Below are positions 24,018 through 32,456 of a stretch of DNA of 50,301 nucleotides, piece after piece (position 1 is the first letter of the stretch; every line of letters starts with the position of its first letter). The notes beneath the pieces were generated by a model. The model was not told where the DNA came from, did no database searches, and saw only the letters and a list, made by a program, of their open reading frames with translations. A program made the position numbers and the translations under genes. Origin of the DNA: Bacteroidales bacterium Bact_22 (lineage in GTDB: Bacteria > Bacteroidota > Bacteroidia > Bacteroidales > F082); contig LUZN01000006.1 of assembly GCA_001603665.1 (NCBI GenBank), forward strand, positions 1 to 50,301, read 5' to 3'.

Positions 24018-24821
24018 TTATTTTATATTATAAATCTGGTCGTGCAGACGCTGTGCCCATTCTATCGCCGGCGTGCCGTCGTCGAGGGTCTGCCACGGGA
24101 TTGGCTCGCCCACCGTCATGCGGAAGGTCTTGCCTCGTTGTGCGAACATCTCGCCAGGCAGCAGTGCCATCTCGAAGTTGAACTTGATGCCCAGTCGTTT
24201 GCGCCAGTTGGCGATGCTGTAGAAACGGCGGCGGTTGCGGGCCTCGATATGCACCGGGATGAGGTCGCGCTGATGCTGGATGGCTTTCTTTATCACCGTG
24301 GTTTTCCACTCGAGGTCTGTGATTTTGCCTTTGATGCGGCGTGAGCACAGTCCGGCCGGGAAATACAGCAAGACGTTACGGCCCGCAAACGCCGCGTTTA
24401 TTCCGCTGGCGGTGTTACGGTTGCCATGCACCTTGTCGATAGGCACAAACACTGGCTTCAGCTGGTCGATATACATCAGGAAGTCGTTGACCGGGAAGAG
24501 GATATCGTCGCGCACCGCGCCCACGGCGGCGATGAGTGCCATGCCGTCGGGACCGCCCAGCGGATGGTTGGCGATGATGATAGGGTTGCCTTCCTTAGGG
24601 ATACGCTCGGAGTTGACCAGCTCGACGGTGATGTTGAGATGATCCATCACGGCCTTGGCAAACTCCACTCCTTCCTTGTCGCCGCAAGCGTCGAGGGTGT
24701 CGTTGATATCTTTGACATGCAGCAGACGGTTGAGCAGTCGCACTATCCAGCGCCGCGGCTTGATGCCTTTCGATGCCAGCACCTTGGTAAGGTCGATATG
24801 GTTTATCTTTTTCTCTTCCAT
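24018..24821 (-). CDS. glsA: 1-acyl-transferase, GlsA/PlsC-like
   Basis: O-acyltransferase of the PlsC superfamily, predicted to add the second acyl chain to the hydroxyl of the N-acyl amino acid made by GlsB. The motif NHPLGGPDG is at 85-93 with His86 and Asp92 (spacing HX5D, as in the fused paralogue rather than the HX4D of glycerol-phosphate enzymes). Further matches are PVFVPIDKVHGNR and LLYFPAGLCSRR, the FPEG-like third motif. No clear membrane segment is seen, so it is probably peripheral. The 267 aa length fits. It begins 9 bp after nrdG ends and is followed by glsB, which supports joint expression. Confidence 0.85.
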   Translation of the reverse strand: MEEKKINHIDLTKVLASKGIKPRRWIVRLLNRLLHVKDINDTLDACGDKEGVEFAKAVMDHLNITVELVNSERIPKEGNPIIIANHPLGGPDGMALIAAVGAVRDDILFPVNDFLMYIDQLKPVFVPIDKVHGNRNTASGINAAFAGRNVLLYFPAGLCSRRIKGKITDLEWKTTVIKKAIQHQRDLIPVHIEARNRRRFYSIANWRKRLGIKFNFEMALLPGEMFAQRGKTFRMTVGEPIPWQTLDDGTPAIEWAQRLHDQIYNIK

Positions 24822-24830
24822 CTGAAAATC

Positions 24831-25286
24831 TTAGCGTTTGCGGAACCTCTCAGTCTGGTCTATCAGCTCGCCGTCGACCACCTTGTAGTAACGCTGGTTG
24901 GTGTCGGCCGACTTCAGTCCGCCTTTCTCTTCAAGATACGGACCAAACTTCAAATAATCAAAGTCGCTGATATTCAGTGGCTTATCATATCTGCCAGAAT
25001 ACCAAGCGACTTTTAGGTTCAATGAATGTTTGATATAATGTGCGAGTGCTTCGACCTCGTTTTTCGAGGCGTCACCACCCATGATAAGCACGCAGGTGAT
25101 GTCGCCTCTGTATATCTCAACGAGTCTCTTGAGTTCATCTTCCGAGAGTTGCTCGCCTATATCCTCCCAGAGATGTTTACTATGGCAGTCGGGACAGTGA
25201 TTCGGGCAGTTGGTGATGTTTATTGCCAGACTCACTTCATCAGGTACTTCCTGAAAGACGACGTCATAGTTGTAGTATTTCAACAT
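24831..25286 (-). CDS. nrdG: Anaerobic ribonucleotide reductase activating protein
   Basis: Radical SAM enzyme that installs the glycyl radical on NrdD. The cluster motif is CPNHCPDC with Cys27, Cys31 and Cys34 (CX3CX2C), early in the chain after AINITN as usual. The MGGDASKNEVEAL segment near 72-84 is the SAM-binding GGD/GGE motif. At 151 aa it is the short NrdG type without extra ferredoxin domains. It begins 12 bp after nrdD ends, giving the standard nrdDG order, and runs on into glsA. Confidence 0.95.
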   Translation of the reverse strand: MLKYYNYDVVFQEVPDEVSLAINITNCPNHCPDCHSKHLWEDIGEQLSEDELKRLVEIYRGDITCVLIMGGDASKNEVEALAHYIKHSLNLKVAWYSGRYDKPLNISDFDYLKFGPYLEEKGGLKSADTNQRYYKVVDGELIDQTERFRKR

Positions 25287-25298
25287 TGTTTCTTTGAC

Positions 25299-27389
25299 CT
25301 AAAATTTGGCATAGAAACGTTTGCCTGCTTCCACCTGACGTGCCTGTGAGAAGTTGCTGACGCGTTTCATGTAGCCGATGACGCGTGTAAGGTAGTCGAG
25401 GTTCTCGCTGCCGCACTTAGGGCACTTCTTGAGGTAACGTTTGTCGATGTGACCGCAGTCGTTGCAAACGGTGTTAGGAATGTTGAAAGTGAAGTAGTTA
25501 CAGCCTTCTTTCGATGCCACTCTGAGGAGCTGGCGGTACTGATCCTGTGTGAGGTGTTCCTCGAGGTTGCAGTGCAATGCCGAGCCGCCTGTGAGGTGCT
25601 TGATGTAACGCTCGCCGTGCAGTTTGAACTTGTCGAGAACGTTAGTGTTCTGATTCTCAACGACATAGAAGTAACTGTTGTAGCAGTCGCGAGGCACCTT
25701 GTAGCCGTCTTCCTTGTCCCACTTGGCATGTTTCACACCCACGTTTTCGGCAGGGATCATCTCGCAGTTGAACATCAGGCCTGGCTTCTTGTACTGCTTG
25801 TTGTACTTCTCGATAAGGCTGAGGATTTCTTCCACAAAGTGTTGATACTCAGGGTTATCGCTGATCTCGATGCCTTTAAATTCGGCTGCCTCGACGATGC
25901 CGTTGACACCTATTGTGAGGTACTGGCGGTCGATGGCGATGTAGCCGGCGTCGAACAACGGGAGCATGCCTTTCTCGCGAAGGTAGCGGAGGTTGGTGTC
26001 GTAAGCCATCTGGACCTTATGCATGAGGTCGATGACTTCTTCGACGAAGCTCAGGAACGGCAGGCGGTTCTGCTCTTCGTACTGGATGCAGCGGTTCATG
26101 TTGATGGTGAGCACGCTCTTCGAGCCTGTCGACACGCCGCCGGCACCGAGGGTGTAGCTGAACTCGTTGTCCTGGATCTCGTTGCGGAGACGGCAGCAGG
26201 AGCTCAATGAGTCGGCATTGTCGCTGACATAGGTGAAGAACGAATGGCCTTCAGCGTACATCTCAGCAGTGAAGTCGGCATATTCCTTGTCGGCGATATC
26301 GCCATTTTCCGAAAGGAGTGCCATGGTCTCGACAGGGAATGTCAAGACGGTCTTGAGACGCTCGGCGTTGAACCATTTCATGAAACGTTTCTGGAGCCAG
26401 TTGAGCGAATCCCAGTCAGGCTGACTGCCATCAGGGAAGTAGAAGTTACCGAAGAGGCTCTTAAAATAGAATTTGTCGTAGTAGGAGATGTTCCAGAACA
26501 CCGACTGGTAGTTACGGGCACCAGTAGGCTGATTGATGGAGTAAACTATCTGTTCGAAGCAGTCGGTGATGACCTTGTCGAGGGTACGACGGCGGTTTGA
26601 CAGCTCGACCACTTCGTTAGCGCGATTGTAATAATCCTTTCCGTATTCCATCTGAATGAAATAGTTGAGATACATCAGGAACTCCGGTGTTGCGCAGGCG
26701 CCGCTCAGCATTGATGACACCATAAACACCATGTTGATGAAGCCGCCGCAGAACGACTTGAGGTTCGTCGGACGTGTGGCATTGCCGCCTATCGACTTGG
26801 TGCCTTCGAGCAGCCAAGGATACATGGTGATTGATGCGCAATAATTAGCGATGCTCGTCTCGTCATTTTTGTATATAAAATGATGATTGAGCAACTCGAT
26901 ATATCTGTCGGCCACTTCCTTACCGTACATGTCTTTGATACGGTCGCAAAGCATACGGCGGTTCAAACGGATGAAGTTCGACTTCGGAAGCTCGCCGATG
27001 AGTGTGGCGATGTTTTTCTTCTCGACGTTGGCGTTGGCATCGTACTTACTTCCGGTTGCCGCGTTCTGTGCGTTGCAGTAATTGATAAGGAAGTCGAGCT
27101 TATCCTTCACCTCACGATCTTCGTAGTGACGCTGACGATAGAGGATATACGACTTGGCGACGTTATAATAACGTTCGGCCATGAGAGCGTTTTCCACCTG
27201 GTTCTGGATCTCTTCGACCGAGATACCGTCGTGGATGCTGACACGGCTCATGATGTTGGTGAGAACCTCCTGCGGAGCGAAGCTACCGACGCTGAGGAAG
27301 GCTTTCTGAATTGCATTTTTGATTTTATCGACCGAGAAAGGCTCGCGCTTACCATTTCTCTTGATAATAAAGACCTGGTTAAACTCCAT
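25299..27389 (-). CDS. nrdD: Anaerobic ribonucleoside-triphosphate reductase (class III)
   Basis: Oxygen-sensitive reductase that makes deoxynucleotides during anaerobic growth. An N-terminal ATP-cone (IKRNGKREPFSVDKIKNAI, about 9-95) provides allosteric control by ATP/dATP. The barrel follows, with NFYFPDGSQPDWDSLNW and SLSSCCRLRN among recognisable stretches. The C-terminal zinc site uses Cys642, Cys645, Cys656 and Cys659, and the glycyl-radical loop is RVIGY with Gly672. The 696 aa length is normal. A TAATTTTG box at 27477-27484 lies about 90 bp upstream. nrdG follows, so activation and enzyme are made together. Confidence 0.96.
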   Translation of the reverse strand: MEFNQVFIIKRNGKREPFSVDKIKNAIQKAFLSVGSFAPQEVLTNIMSRVSIHDGISVEEIQNQVENALMAERYYNVAKSYILYRQRHYEDREVKDKLDFLINYCNAQNAATGSKYDANANVEKKNIATLIGELPKSNFIRLNRRMLCDRIKDMYGKEVADRYIELLNHHFIYKNDETSIANYCASITMYPWLLEGTKSIGGNATRPTNLKSFCGGFINMVFMVSSMLSGACATPEFLMYLNYFIQMEYGKDYYNRANEVVELSNRRRTLDKVITDCFEQIVYSINQPTGARNYQSVFWNISYYDKFYFKSLFGNFYFPDGSQPDWDSLNWLQKRFMKWFNAERLKTVLTFPVETMALLSENGDIADKEYADFTAEMYAEGHSFFTYVSDNADSLSSCCRLRNEIQDNEFSYTLGAGGVSTGSKSVLTINMNRCIQYEEQNRLPFLSFVEEVIDLMHKVQMAYDTNLRYLREKGMLPLFDAGYIAIDRQYLTIGVNGIVEAAEFKGIEISDNPEYQHFVEEILSLIEKYNKQYKKPGLMFNCEMIPAENVGVKHAKWDKEDGYKVPRDCYNSYFYVVENQNTNVLDKFKLHGERYIKHLTGGSALHCNLEEHLTQDQYRQLLRVASKEGCNYFTFNIPNTVCNDCGHIDKRYLKKCPKCGSENLDYLTRVIGYMKRVSNFSQARQVEAGKRFYAKF

Positions 27390-27476
27390 GCTACTAGTTT
27401 TTGTATATTGTTAATGCTCGTTATGTTAGTAAATACTGAGTAATTCAAAAATGCGACTTTTTGAACTATCTCTTTG

Positions 27477-27484
27477 CAAAATTA
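27477..27484 (-). promoter_or_regulatory. -7 promoter box for the nrdDG run
   Basis: TAATTTTG on the minus strand matches TAnnTTTG. It lies 88 bp upstream of the nrdD start within the 149 bp gap before the kinase-like gene. No spaced TTG -33 element is obvious. Confidence 0.45.
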
Positions 27485-27538
27485 TACAAAACTTTTCGCT
27501 TGGAAATACATTTTTTTATCTTTTTTTCAACAAAAATA

Positions 27539-28276
27539 TCAACATTTCACAACATCAACAGCCACAAGGCTTTGACGATTTTCGAGCGCTTTTTTCACCT
27601 TCGAAAAACCCTTTTCGACGATAAATTTGCCATCTTTTTTGTTGATAATTAATTTTTCACCGGTGTCGTCCGGCTCATTTCCTGTCAAAATTAATGACTT
27701 CGGGGAAAGCCATATCTTGGTATATTCCTTTTCTTCGTTAAAAGCTTGGAAACTATTGAAAACCAATTCGTTAACCTCATCTCTGCTGGCGTGACTGGTG
27801 TCGACTATCAAATCGTAGTTGCTGTAGTCGTCGAGGTTGCAATGGTAAAAATTCTGATATCTCAACAGCTCGCTCTTCCTTCTGTCGATGATCTCCTGAC
27901 GGGCCGTCGCCTTGTCGGAATATGACTCGCTCACGCGACCCTTGTCGTTGAAAATTCGCTCCGTTGCAGTGTCCACATCGACATAAAGGTAAATCTTGAA
28001 CGACGAAGGCACAAAATGCCATGCCATACGCGAGTCGAAGATGATTTTTTCGTCGGTTTTGCCCAATTCTGCCATGGTGTCGTCGACGTAATGGTCATAT
28101 TTCGGGTCGTTCTCGATAAACTCGTTGAATTCCTTAGCCGACATGCCGTGTTTTGCAGCCAACTGACGGAATAAAAGACCTGCCGAAACTATCTTGAAAG
28201 GCATTTTACTGATCAGATAATTGGCGACGGTGCTCTTGCCGCTACCCAGCTCGCCCGACAATGTGATGTGGTTCAT
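27539..28276 (-). CDS. Cytidylate-kinase-like P-loop protein with C-terminal extension
   Basis: Nucleotide kinase-like protein. The P-loop is GELGSGKST (8-16) and the opening MNHITLSGELGSGKSTVANYL, with FDSRMAWHFVP and the NMP-kinase-like lid region RRKSELLRYQNFYHCNLDDY, resembles the archaeal/Bacteroidota CMP kinase (Cmk2) family. Residues beyond about 185 (EKEYTKIWLSPKSLILTG to the end) form an extra domain of about 60 residues that I do not recognise. A housekeeping Cmk is not seen in the window, so it could be a CMP/dCMP kinase or a relative with another substrate. It is the last gene of the hisS-hutH run, 6 bp after a membrane protein gene. Confidence 0.7.
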   Translation of the reverse strand: MNHITLSGELGSGKSTVANYLISKMPFKIVSAGLLFRQLAAKHGMSAKEFNEFIENDPKYDHYVDDTMAELGKTDEKIIFDSRMAWHFVPSSFKIYLYVDVDTATERIFNDKGRVSESYSDKATARQEIIDRRKSELLRYQNFYHCNLDDYSNYDLIVDTSHASRDEVNELVFNSFQAFNEEKEYTKIWLSPKSLILTGNEPDDTGEKLIINKKDGKFIVEKGFSKVKKALENRQSLVAVDVVKC

Positions 28277-28282
28277 ATTTTT

Positions 28283-28729
28283 TTAATTTGTTATTTTTTC
28301 AGTAAATTTTGAAATAACCCTCAAAGGTGCAATTATCAGCAGTATGAGAAGCTCCAAAACATAAACGTCCCACGCTGGCGGATAAGTCGTAAAGAATTGA
28401 CACACAACGAGTAAGATGGTAAAAATCATGAAAAGAAACTTACCGAAACGTTTCTTGAAAAAGACCAAAAACAGACTTGTGACGATGGCCGCAAGGAGTA
28501 CCCATTGAATAATAAATAAGGTGTAGTGGTTCGAGGCCACCAACTCGTGCAAATTAGGGTCGAGATAGTCCTCGTCGAAGACTGTGCTGTATTTCAGAAG
28601 GATATAGGTCATGAAAGAGAAAAAGAGTATGTAATAGGTAATCGCGAAGGTGCACACCAGCTTCATGCCAAGCGTAACGTGCTTTCGCTCCTTAAAAATA
28701 CTCTGTCTCTCCTTCACTTCCTGTTCCAT
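28283..28729 (-). CDS. Membrane protein of unknown function (148 aa)
   Basis: I do not recognise a family. Four hydrophobic segments are visible (about 22-46, 67-88, 95-115 and 122-140), including KLVCTFAITYYILFFSFMTY and FLFMIFTILLVVCQFF. The N-terminus is charged (MEQEVKERQSIFKERK) and likely cytoplasmic. Its ATG overlaps the stop of the upstream membrane-protein gene (TAATG), so the two are probably translated together and may act as a pair. It lies in the same run as hutH. Confidence 0.75.
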   Translation of the reverse strand: MEQEVKERQSIFKERKHVTLGMKLVCTFAITYYILFFSFMTYILLKYSTVFDEDYLDPNLHELVASNHYTLFIIQWVLLAAIVTSLFLVFFKKRFGKFLFMIFTILLVVCQFFTTYPPAWDVYVLELLILLIIAPLRVISKFTEKITN

Positions 28730-29223
28730 TATTCCATCACTTTTTTATAATAGATGAAATAGATGCCGATAAATGCGGCGGTCGTGATGATGCTGCTCCA
28801 TGGCGATGTGCCTGTTGCGCCGAAGTACATCAGCGCGGCGACGATAAGAATCAGAATCTGGGCGATTGCATAGTAATGGAAGCCCTTCTTCTGCATCTTC
28901 CACATGTACAAAACGCCGATAAACGAGCCGATGTAGAGTAATGAGGTGATGAGATAATAGAACATGCCCGGAGCGAAAAACACTGCCAAGGCAGTCTCCA
29001 ACTGGTCCTCATCGATGCCCATATTTTCATACAATTCAAGAAATTTCTCATCGCTGGTCACGGTTTTCATTGTGTTAAACACCGAAAACGATAAGAAATT
29101 GATCAAAAACTGCAAAACTGCGTTGATGAACGACAGGATGCAGAAAAACGAGAGACCGAACGGACGAACCGGCTGCGGATTTTCAAATTCGTTGTAGCTT
29201 TCGCCTTGATTTAATTCTTCCAT
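28729..29223 (-). CDS. Membrane protein of unknown function (164 aa)
   Basis: No recognised family. The N-terminal 22 residues are polar (MEELNQGESYNEFENPQPVR), followed by four hydrophobic segments (about 24-48, 78-100, 104-124 and 128-158), for example FFCILSFINAVLQFLINFL and YAIAQILILIVAALMYFG. A short acidic loop with EKFLELYENMGIDED separates the first two. Start at 29223 is supported by the 6 bp spacing from hutH. The gene is coupled to the next membrane protein by a TAATG overlap. Confidence 0.75.
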   Translation of the reverse strand: MEELNQGESYNEFENPQPVRPFGLSFFCILSFINAVLQFLINFLSFSVFNTMKTVTSDEKFLELYENMGIDEDQLETALAVFFAPGMFYYLITSLLYIGSFIGVLYMWKMQKKGFHYYAIAQILILIVAALMYFGATGTSPWSSIITTAAFIGIYFIYYKKVME

Positions 29224-29229
29224 AATATA

Positions 29230-30738
29230 TTATTTTTCAAAGATTTTTTCTCCAAGATTGTAATTTTGCAAGAACTCGACTGACTTTGCGATTTCGGTGT
29301 ACATCACCTTGTCGACTTTCACGAATTCCACTTTTTTGCGGTATTCAGCGACGAAATTCTCAATGAATGCTGATGATTTGATAGGCTTGCGGAAGTCGAG
29401 GGCCTGTGCTGCGTTGAAGAGCTCGATGGCGAGGATGCGCTCGAGGTTGTTGACGACGCGCAAGGCCTTTGTGGCTGCGTTAGCACCCATACTCACGTGG
29501 TCTTCCTGACCCTGTGACGACTCGATGCTGTCGACTGATGCCGGCGTGCAGAGCTGTTTGTTCTGGCTGACGATAGCAGCAGCTGCGTACTGAGGAATCA
29601 TGAAGCCTGAGTTCAGACCTGGCTCAGCGACGAGGAACGACGGCAGGCCGCGTTTTCCGGCGATGAGCTGATATGTACGGCGCTCTGAGATGTTGCCGAG
29701 CTCTGCCATTGCGATGGCGAGGAAGTCGAGGCTCAATGCCAGAGGCTGTCCGTGGAAGTTACCTGCCGAGATGACCATGTCCTCATCAGGGAACACTGTC
29801 GGGTTGTCGGTGACGGCGTTGATTTCCTCACCGAGGATCTGTGACACGTAAGCGATGGCGTCTTTTGAAGCGCCGTGAACCTGTGGGATGCAACGGAATG
29901 AATATGGGTCCTGGACATGCTGTTTCTCGCGTGCGATCATCTCGCTGCCTTTCAGGAAGTTACGGAAACGCTCAGCGGTGACAATCTGTCCGCGGTGATG
30001 ACGGATCTGATGAATCTGGTCGAAGAACGGCTCGATGCGGCCGTCGAAAGCGTCCAATGAGACGGCGCCGATCATATCGGCGAGGTACTGCAGACGGAAT
30101 GCCTTGAGCAACACGTAGGTGCCGTATGAACACATGAACTGTGTGCCGTTGAGCAGTGCCAGACCTTCCTTCGACTGAAGTGTGATAGGCTCCCAACCGA
30201 AAATCTTGCTGACTTCAGCAGCCGGACGGATCTCGCCTTTGTAATGAACCTCACCAAGGCCGAGCAAAGGCAACATGAGGTTGGCGAGAGGTGCGAGGTC
30301 GCCTGAAGCGCCGAGTGAACCTTCATCGTAAACGACAGGCAAAACGTCGTTGTTGAAGAAGTCGATAAGTCGTTGAACTGTAACGAGTTGCACACCCGAG
30401 TTACCATATGACATGTTCTGAATCTTCAGCAGAAGCATGATGCGGATGATCTCTTCCGGGACGAGGTCGCCGGTGCCGCAAGCGTGCGACATCACCAGGT
30501 TTTTCTGGAGAGTGCTGAGGTCTTCCTTAGAGATGTTGACGTTGCAGAGTGAGCCGAAGCCTGTTGTGACGCCGTAAATAGGGGTCTTCTGTGTCTCCAT
30601 CTTCTTGTCGAGATAGTCGCGGCACTTCTGGATGCGCTGTTTTGCATCTTCTGACAATGCGAGTTGATAATGCTCGCTGATGATTCGGTTGACTTCCTCA
30701 AATGTGAGGGTTTCTGTTGAGATATAATGTGTCTTCAT
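29230..30738 (-). CDS. hutH: Histidine ammonia-lyase
   Basis: Converts L-histidine to urocanate and ammonia, the first step of histidine degradation. The self-made MIO cofactor comes from Ala144-Ser145-Gly146 in GSLGASGDLAPLANL, and the catalytic tyrosine is in IYGVTTGFG (Tyr55). Further family motifs are QDPYSFRCIPQVHG, TDNPTVFPDE and SSQGQEDHVSMG. The 502 aa length is standard. None of hutU, hutI or the other hut genes is nearby; instead it starts 6 bp after hisS, so histidine charging and breakdown share a transcript. A tyrosine ammonia-lyase activity is possible in this family, but the sequence looks like a true HAL. Confidence 0.95.
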   Translation of the reverse strand: MKTHYISTETLTFEEVNRIISEHYQLALSEDAKQRIQKCRDYLDKKMETQKTPIYGVTTGFGSLCNVNISKEDLSTLQKNLVMSHACGTGDLVPEEIIRIMLLLKIQNMSYGNSGVQLVTVQRLIDFFNNDVLPVVYDEGSLGASGDLAPLANLMLPLLGLGEVHYKGEIRPAAEVSKIFGWEPITLQSKEGLALLNGTQFMCSYGTYVLLKAFRLQYLADMIGAVSLDAFDGRIEPFFDQIHQIRHHRGQIVTAERFRNFLKGSEMIAREKQHVQDPYSFRCIPQVHGASKDAIAYVSQILGEEINAVTDNPTVFPDEDMVISAGNFHGQPLALSLDFLAIAMAELGNISERRTYQLIAGKRGLPSFLVAEPGLNSGFMIPQYAAAAIVSQNKQLCTPASVDSIESSQGQEDHVSMGANAATKALRVVNNLERILAIELFNAAQALDFRKPIKSSAFIENFVAEYRKKVEFVKVDKVMYTEIAKSVEFLQNYNLGEKIFEK

Positions 30739-30744
30739 TGTATG

Positions 30745-32106
30745 TTATTTTTTGATTATTTCGATTAAATTTTCAGCTTTCACGCTTTCCTGACGGCCTT
30801 CTTTCATCCATTTCACGGTGAAAGTCTTGTCGTTGACCTCGGTCTCGCCTGCCATCACCACCACCGGGATATTGCGTTGGTCGGCATATTTCATCTGCTT
30901 CTGAATCTTGCTTGCGTCAGGATAGATTTCGGCGTTAATGCCTTGACGGCGAAGCTGTTGCAGATATGGGAGGCAATATAATTCTTCGTTTTTGCCGAAG
31001 TTCAGGAAGATAACCTCGGTATTCTCGGCGTTCTTCTCTGGGAAGAGGTTCAGCTCGTTCAAAACGTCGTAGATACGGTCGGCGCCGAAGCTGATGCCCA
31101 CGCCTGAAACGTTAGGCAGACCGAATATTCCGGTGAGGTTGTCGTAACGGCCGCCGCCCGAGATGCTGCCCATTGCGACGTCTTTCGCCTTCACCTCAAA
31201 GATGGCTCCGGTGTAGTAGTTGAGACCGCGAGCGAGTGTAAGGTCGAGTTCATATTCGATGCGTAAGCCCATGGCATCCAAGTAGTTAAAGAGTGTCTCG
31301 AGCTCTTCGATGCCTTTGGTACCGATTTCGATGCCGCTCATCAGAGATTTCAGCTGCGCCATCTTCTCGCGGGCGGTGCCTTGCATGAAGAGGATAGGCT
31401 GAAGCTTCGCGATGGCTTCACTGTCAAGACCTTTTTCAGCCAACTCGGCGTTCACCGCATCGATTCCGATTTTGTCGAGCTTGTCGATTGCCACGGTGAT
31501 GTCGACGAGAGCGTCAGGTTTTCCGATATATTCGGCTATTCCAGCGAGCACTTTGCGGTTGTTGATTTTCAGCACCACGTTGATTTTTAGGTTGTTAAAC
31601 ACCTCATCGACGATCTGCACCAGCTCAGCCTCGTTGAGCAGTGAGTCGCTGCCGATGATATCGACGTCGCACTGGTAGAACTCGCGGTAACGGCCTTTCT
31701 GAGGGCGGTCGGCGCGCCACACCGGCTGCATCTGGTAGCGTTTGAACGGGAACGCTATCTGGTCGCGGTACTGCACCACGAAACGCGCGAACGGCACTGT
31801 GAGGTCGTAGCGAAGGCCTTTTTCGCAAATCTTGCTTGAAAGCTTCTGAGAGTCAAGCGGTTCGCCGTTCTGCTCCAATCCAGACATAAAGTCGCCTGAG
31901 TTGAGGATACGGAACAGAAGCTTGTCGCCTTCGTCGCCGTATTTGCCCATAAGGGTGGAGAGGTTCTCCATCGACGGGGTCTCAATCGGCTGAAAACCAA
32001 AGCGTTTGAACACGGTTTTTATCGTGTCGAATATATAATTTCGGCGCATCATGACATCCGGAAGGAAGTCGCGAGTGCCCTTAGGAATTGACGGTTTCTG
32101 TGCCAT
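30745..32106 (-). CDS. hisS: Histidine-tRNA ligase
   Basis: Class II aminoacyl-tRNA synthetase that charges tRNA-His. Motif 1 region [12 protein letters not shown] is at the N-terminus. Motif 2 appears as [15 protein letters not shown], and the two histidine-specific signatures are LTVPFARFV and [15 protein letters not shown]. Motif 3 is in GISFGADRI. The C-terminal anticodon-binding domain follows (EVIFLNFG to the end). The 453 aa length is typical. It is the first gene of the hisS-hutH-membrane-kinase run and has a TATCTTTG box 23 bp upstream. Confidence 0.97.
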   Translation of the reverse strand: MAQKPSIPKGTRDFLPDVMMRRNYIFDTIKTVFKRFGFQPIETPSMENLSTLMGKYGDEGDKLLFRILNSGDFMSGLEQNGEPLDSQKLSSKICEKGLRYDLTVPFARFVVQYRDQIAFPFKRYQMQPVWRADRPQKGRYREFYQCDVDIIGSDSLLNEAELVQIVDEVFNNLKINVVLKINNRKVLAGIAEYIGKPDALVDITVAIDKLDKIGIDAVNAELAEKGLDSEAIAKLQPILFMQGTAREKMAQLKSLMSGIEIGTKGIEELETLFNYLDAMGLRIEYELDLTLARGLNYYTGAIFEVKAKDVAMGSISGGGRYDNLTGIFGLPNVSGVGISFGADRIYDVLNELNLFPEKNAENTEVIFLNFGKNEELYCLPYLQQLRRQGINAEIYPDASKIQKQMKYADQRNIPVVVMAGETEVNDKTFTVKWMKEGRQESVKAENLIEIIKK

Positions 32107-32128
32107 TTTTAAGAAATTTTACAAACTG

Positions 32129-32136
32129 CAAAGATA
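32129..32136 (-). promoter_or_regulatory. -7 promoter box for hisS
   Basis: TATCTTTG on the minus strand, 23 bp upstream of the hisS start. The -33 position has no TTG. It is followed upstream by an AGATAAAAGATA repeat-like stretch (32143-32175). Confidence 0.5.
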
Positions 32137-32208
32137 CAAATTTTAGATAAAAGATATGAGATAAAAGATAAAAGTTTTCAAACGGGCTGCGTGAAAAGAT
32201 TTTTTCAT

Positions 32209-32216
32209 TATTTTTG
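32209..32216 (+). promoter_or_regulatory. -7 promoter box for hicBA
   Basis: TATTTTTG matches TAnnTTTG, 20 bp upstream of the hicB start at 32237. No TTG at -33. It is divergent from the hisS box, 73 bp away. Confidence 0.5.
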
Positions 32217-32236
32217 CAAAACAAATTCATGATAAT

Positions 32237-32455
32237 ATGGAATATACAATTTTGATTCATAAGGACGAAAAAAGCGGCTGGTATTGCGGTCAGTGCGAGC
32301 AGTTGCCCGGAGCTATTTCGCAAGGTGCCACTTATGAGGAGCTTATGGAGAACATGAAAGAAGCGATTTCACTGATTTTGGAGTACAACAAGGAAAAAGC
32401 CCGCGAGAATTTCAAGGGCGAACGAATTTTTTACAGAAAGTTAGCCATGGCATAA
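32237..32455 (+). CDS. hicB: HicB family antitoxin
   Basis: Antitoxin of a type II HicBA toxin-antitoxin pair. The partial RNase-H-like HicB fold is clear from YTILIHKDEKSGWYCGQCEQLPG and AISQGATYEELMENMKEAI (about 3-47). At 72 aa it ends soon after the core and lacks the C-terminal ribbon-helix-helix or helix-turn-helix domain of longer HicB proteins, so it may neutralise the toxin without itself binding the promoter. The order antitoxin-then-toxin is the reverse of classic hicAB but common in some subfamilies. hicA begins 1 bp after its stop. Confidence 0.88.
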   Translation: MEYTILIHKDEKSGWYCGQCEQLPGAISQGATYEELMENMKEAISLILEYNKEKARENFKGERIFYRKLAMA

Positions 32456-32456
32456 A

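Noticed and set aside
25449-26210. 253-codon plus-strand open frame
   Set aside because: Antisense to nrdD, low-complexity VAV/EVL-rich product typical of a shadow frame.
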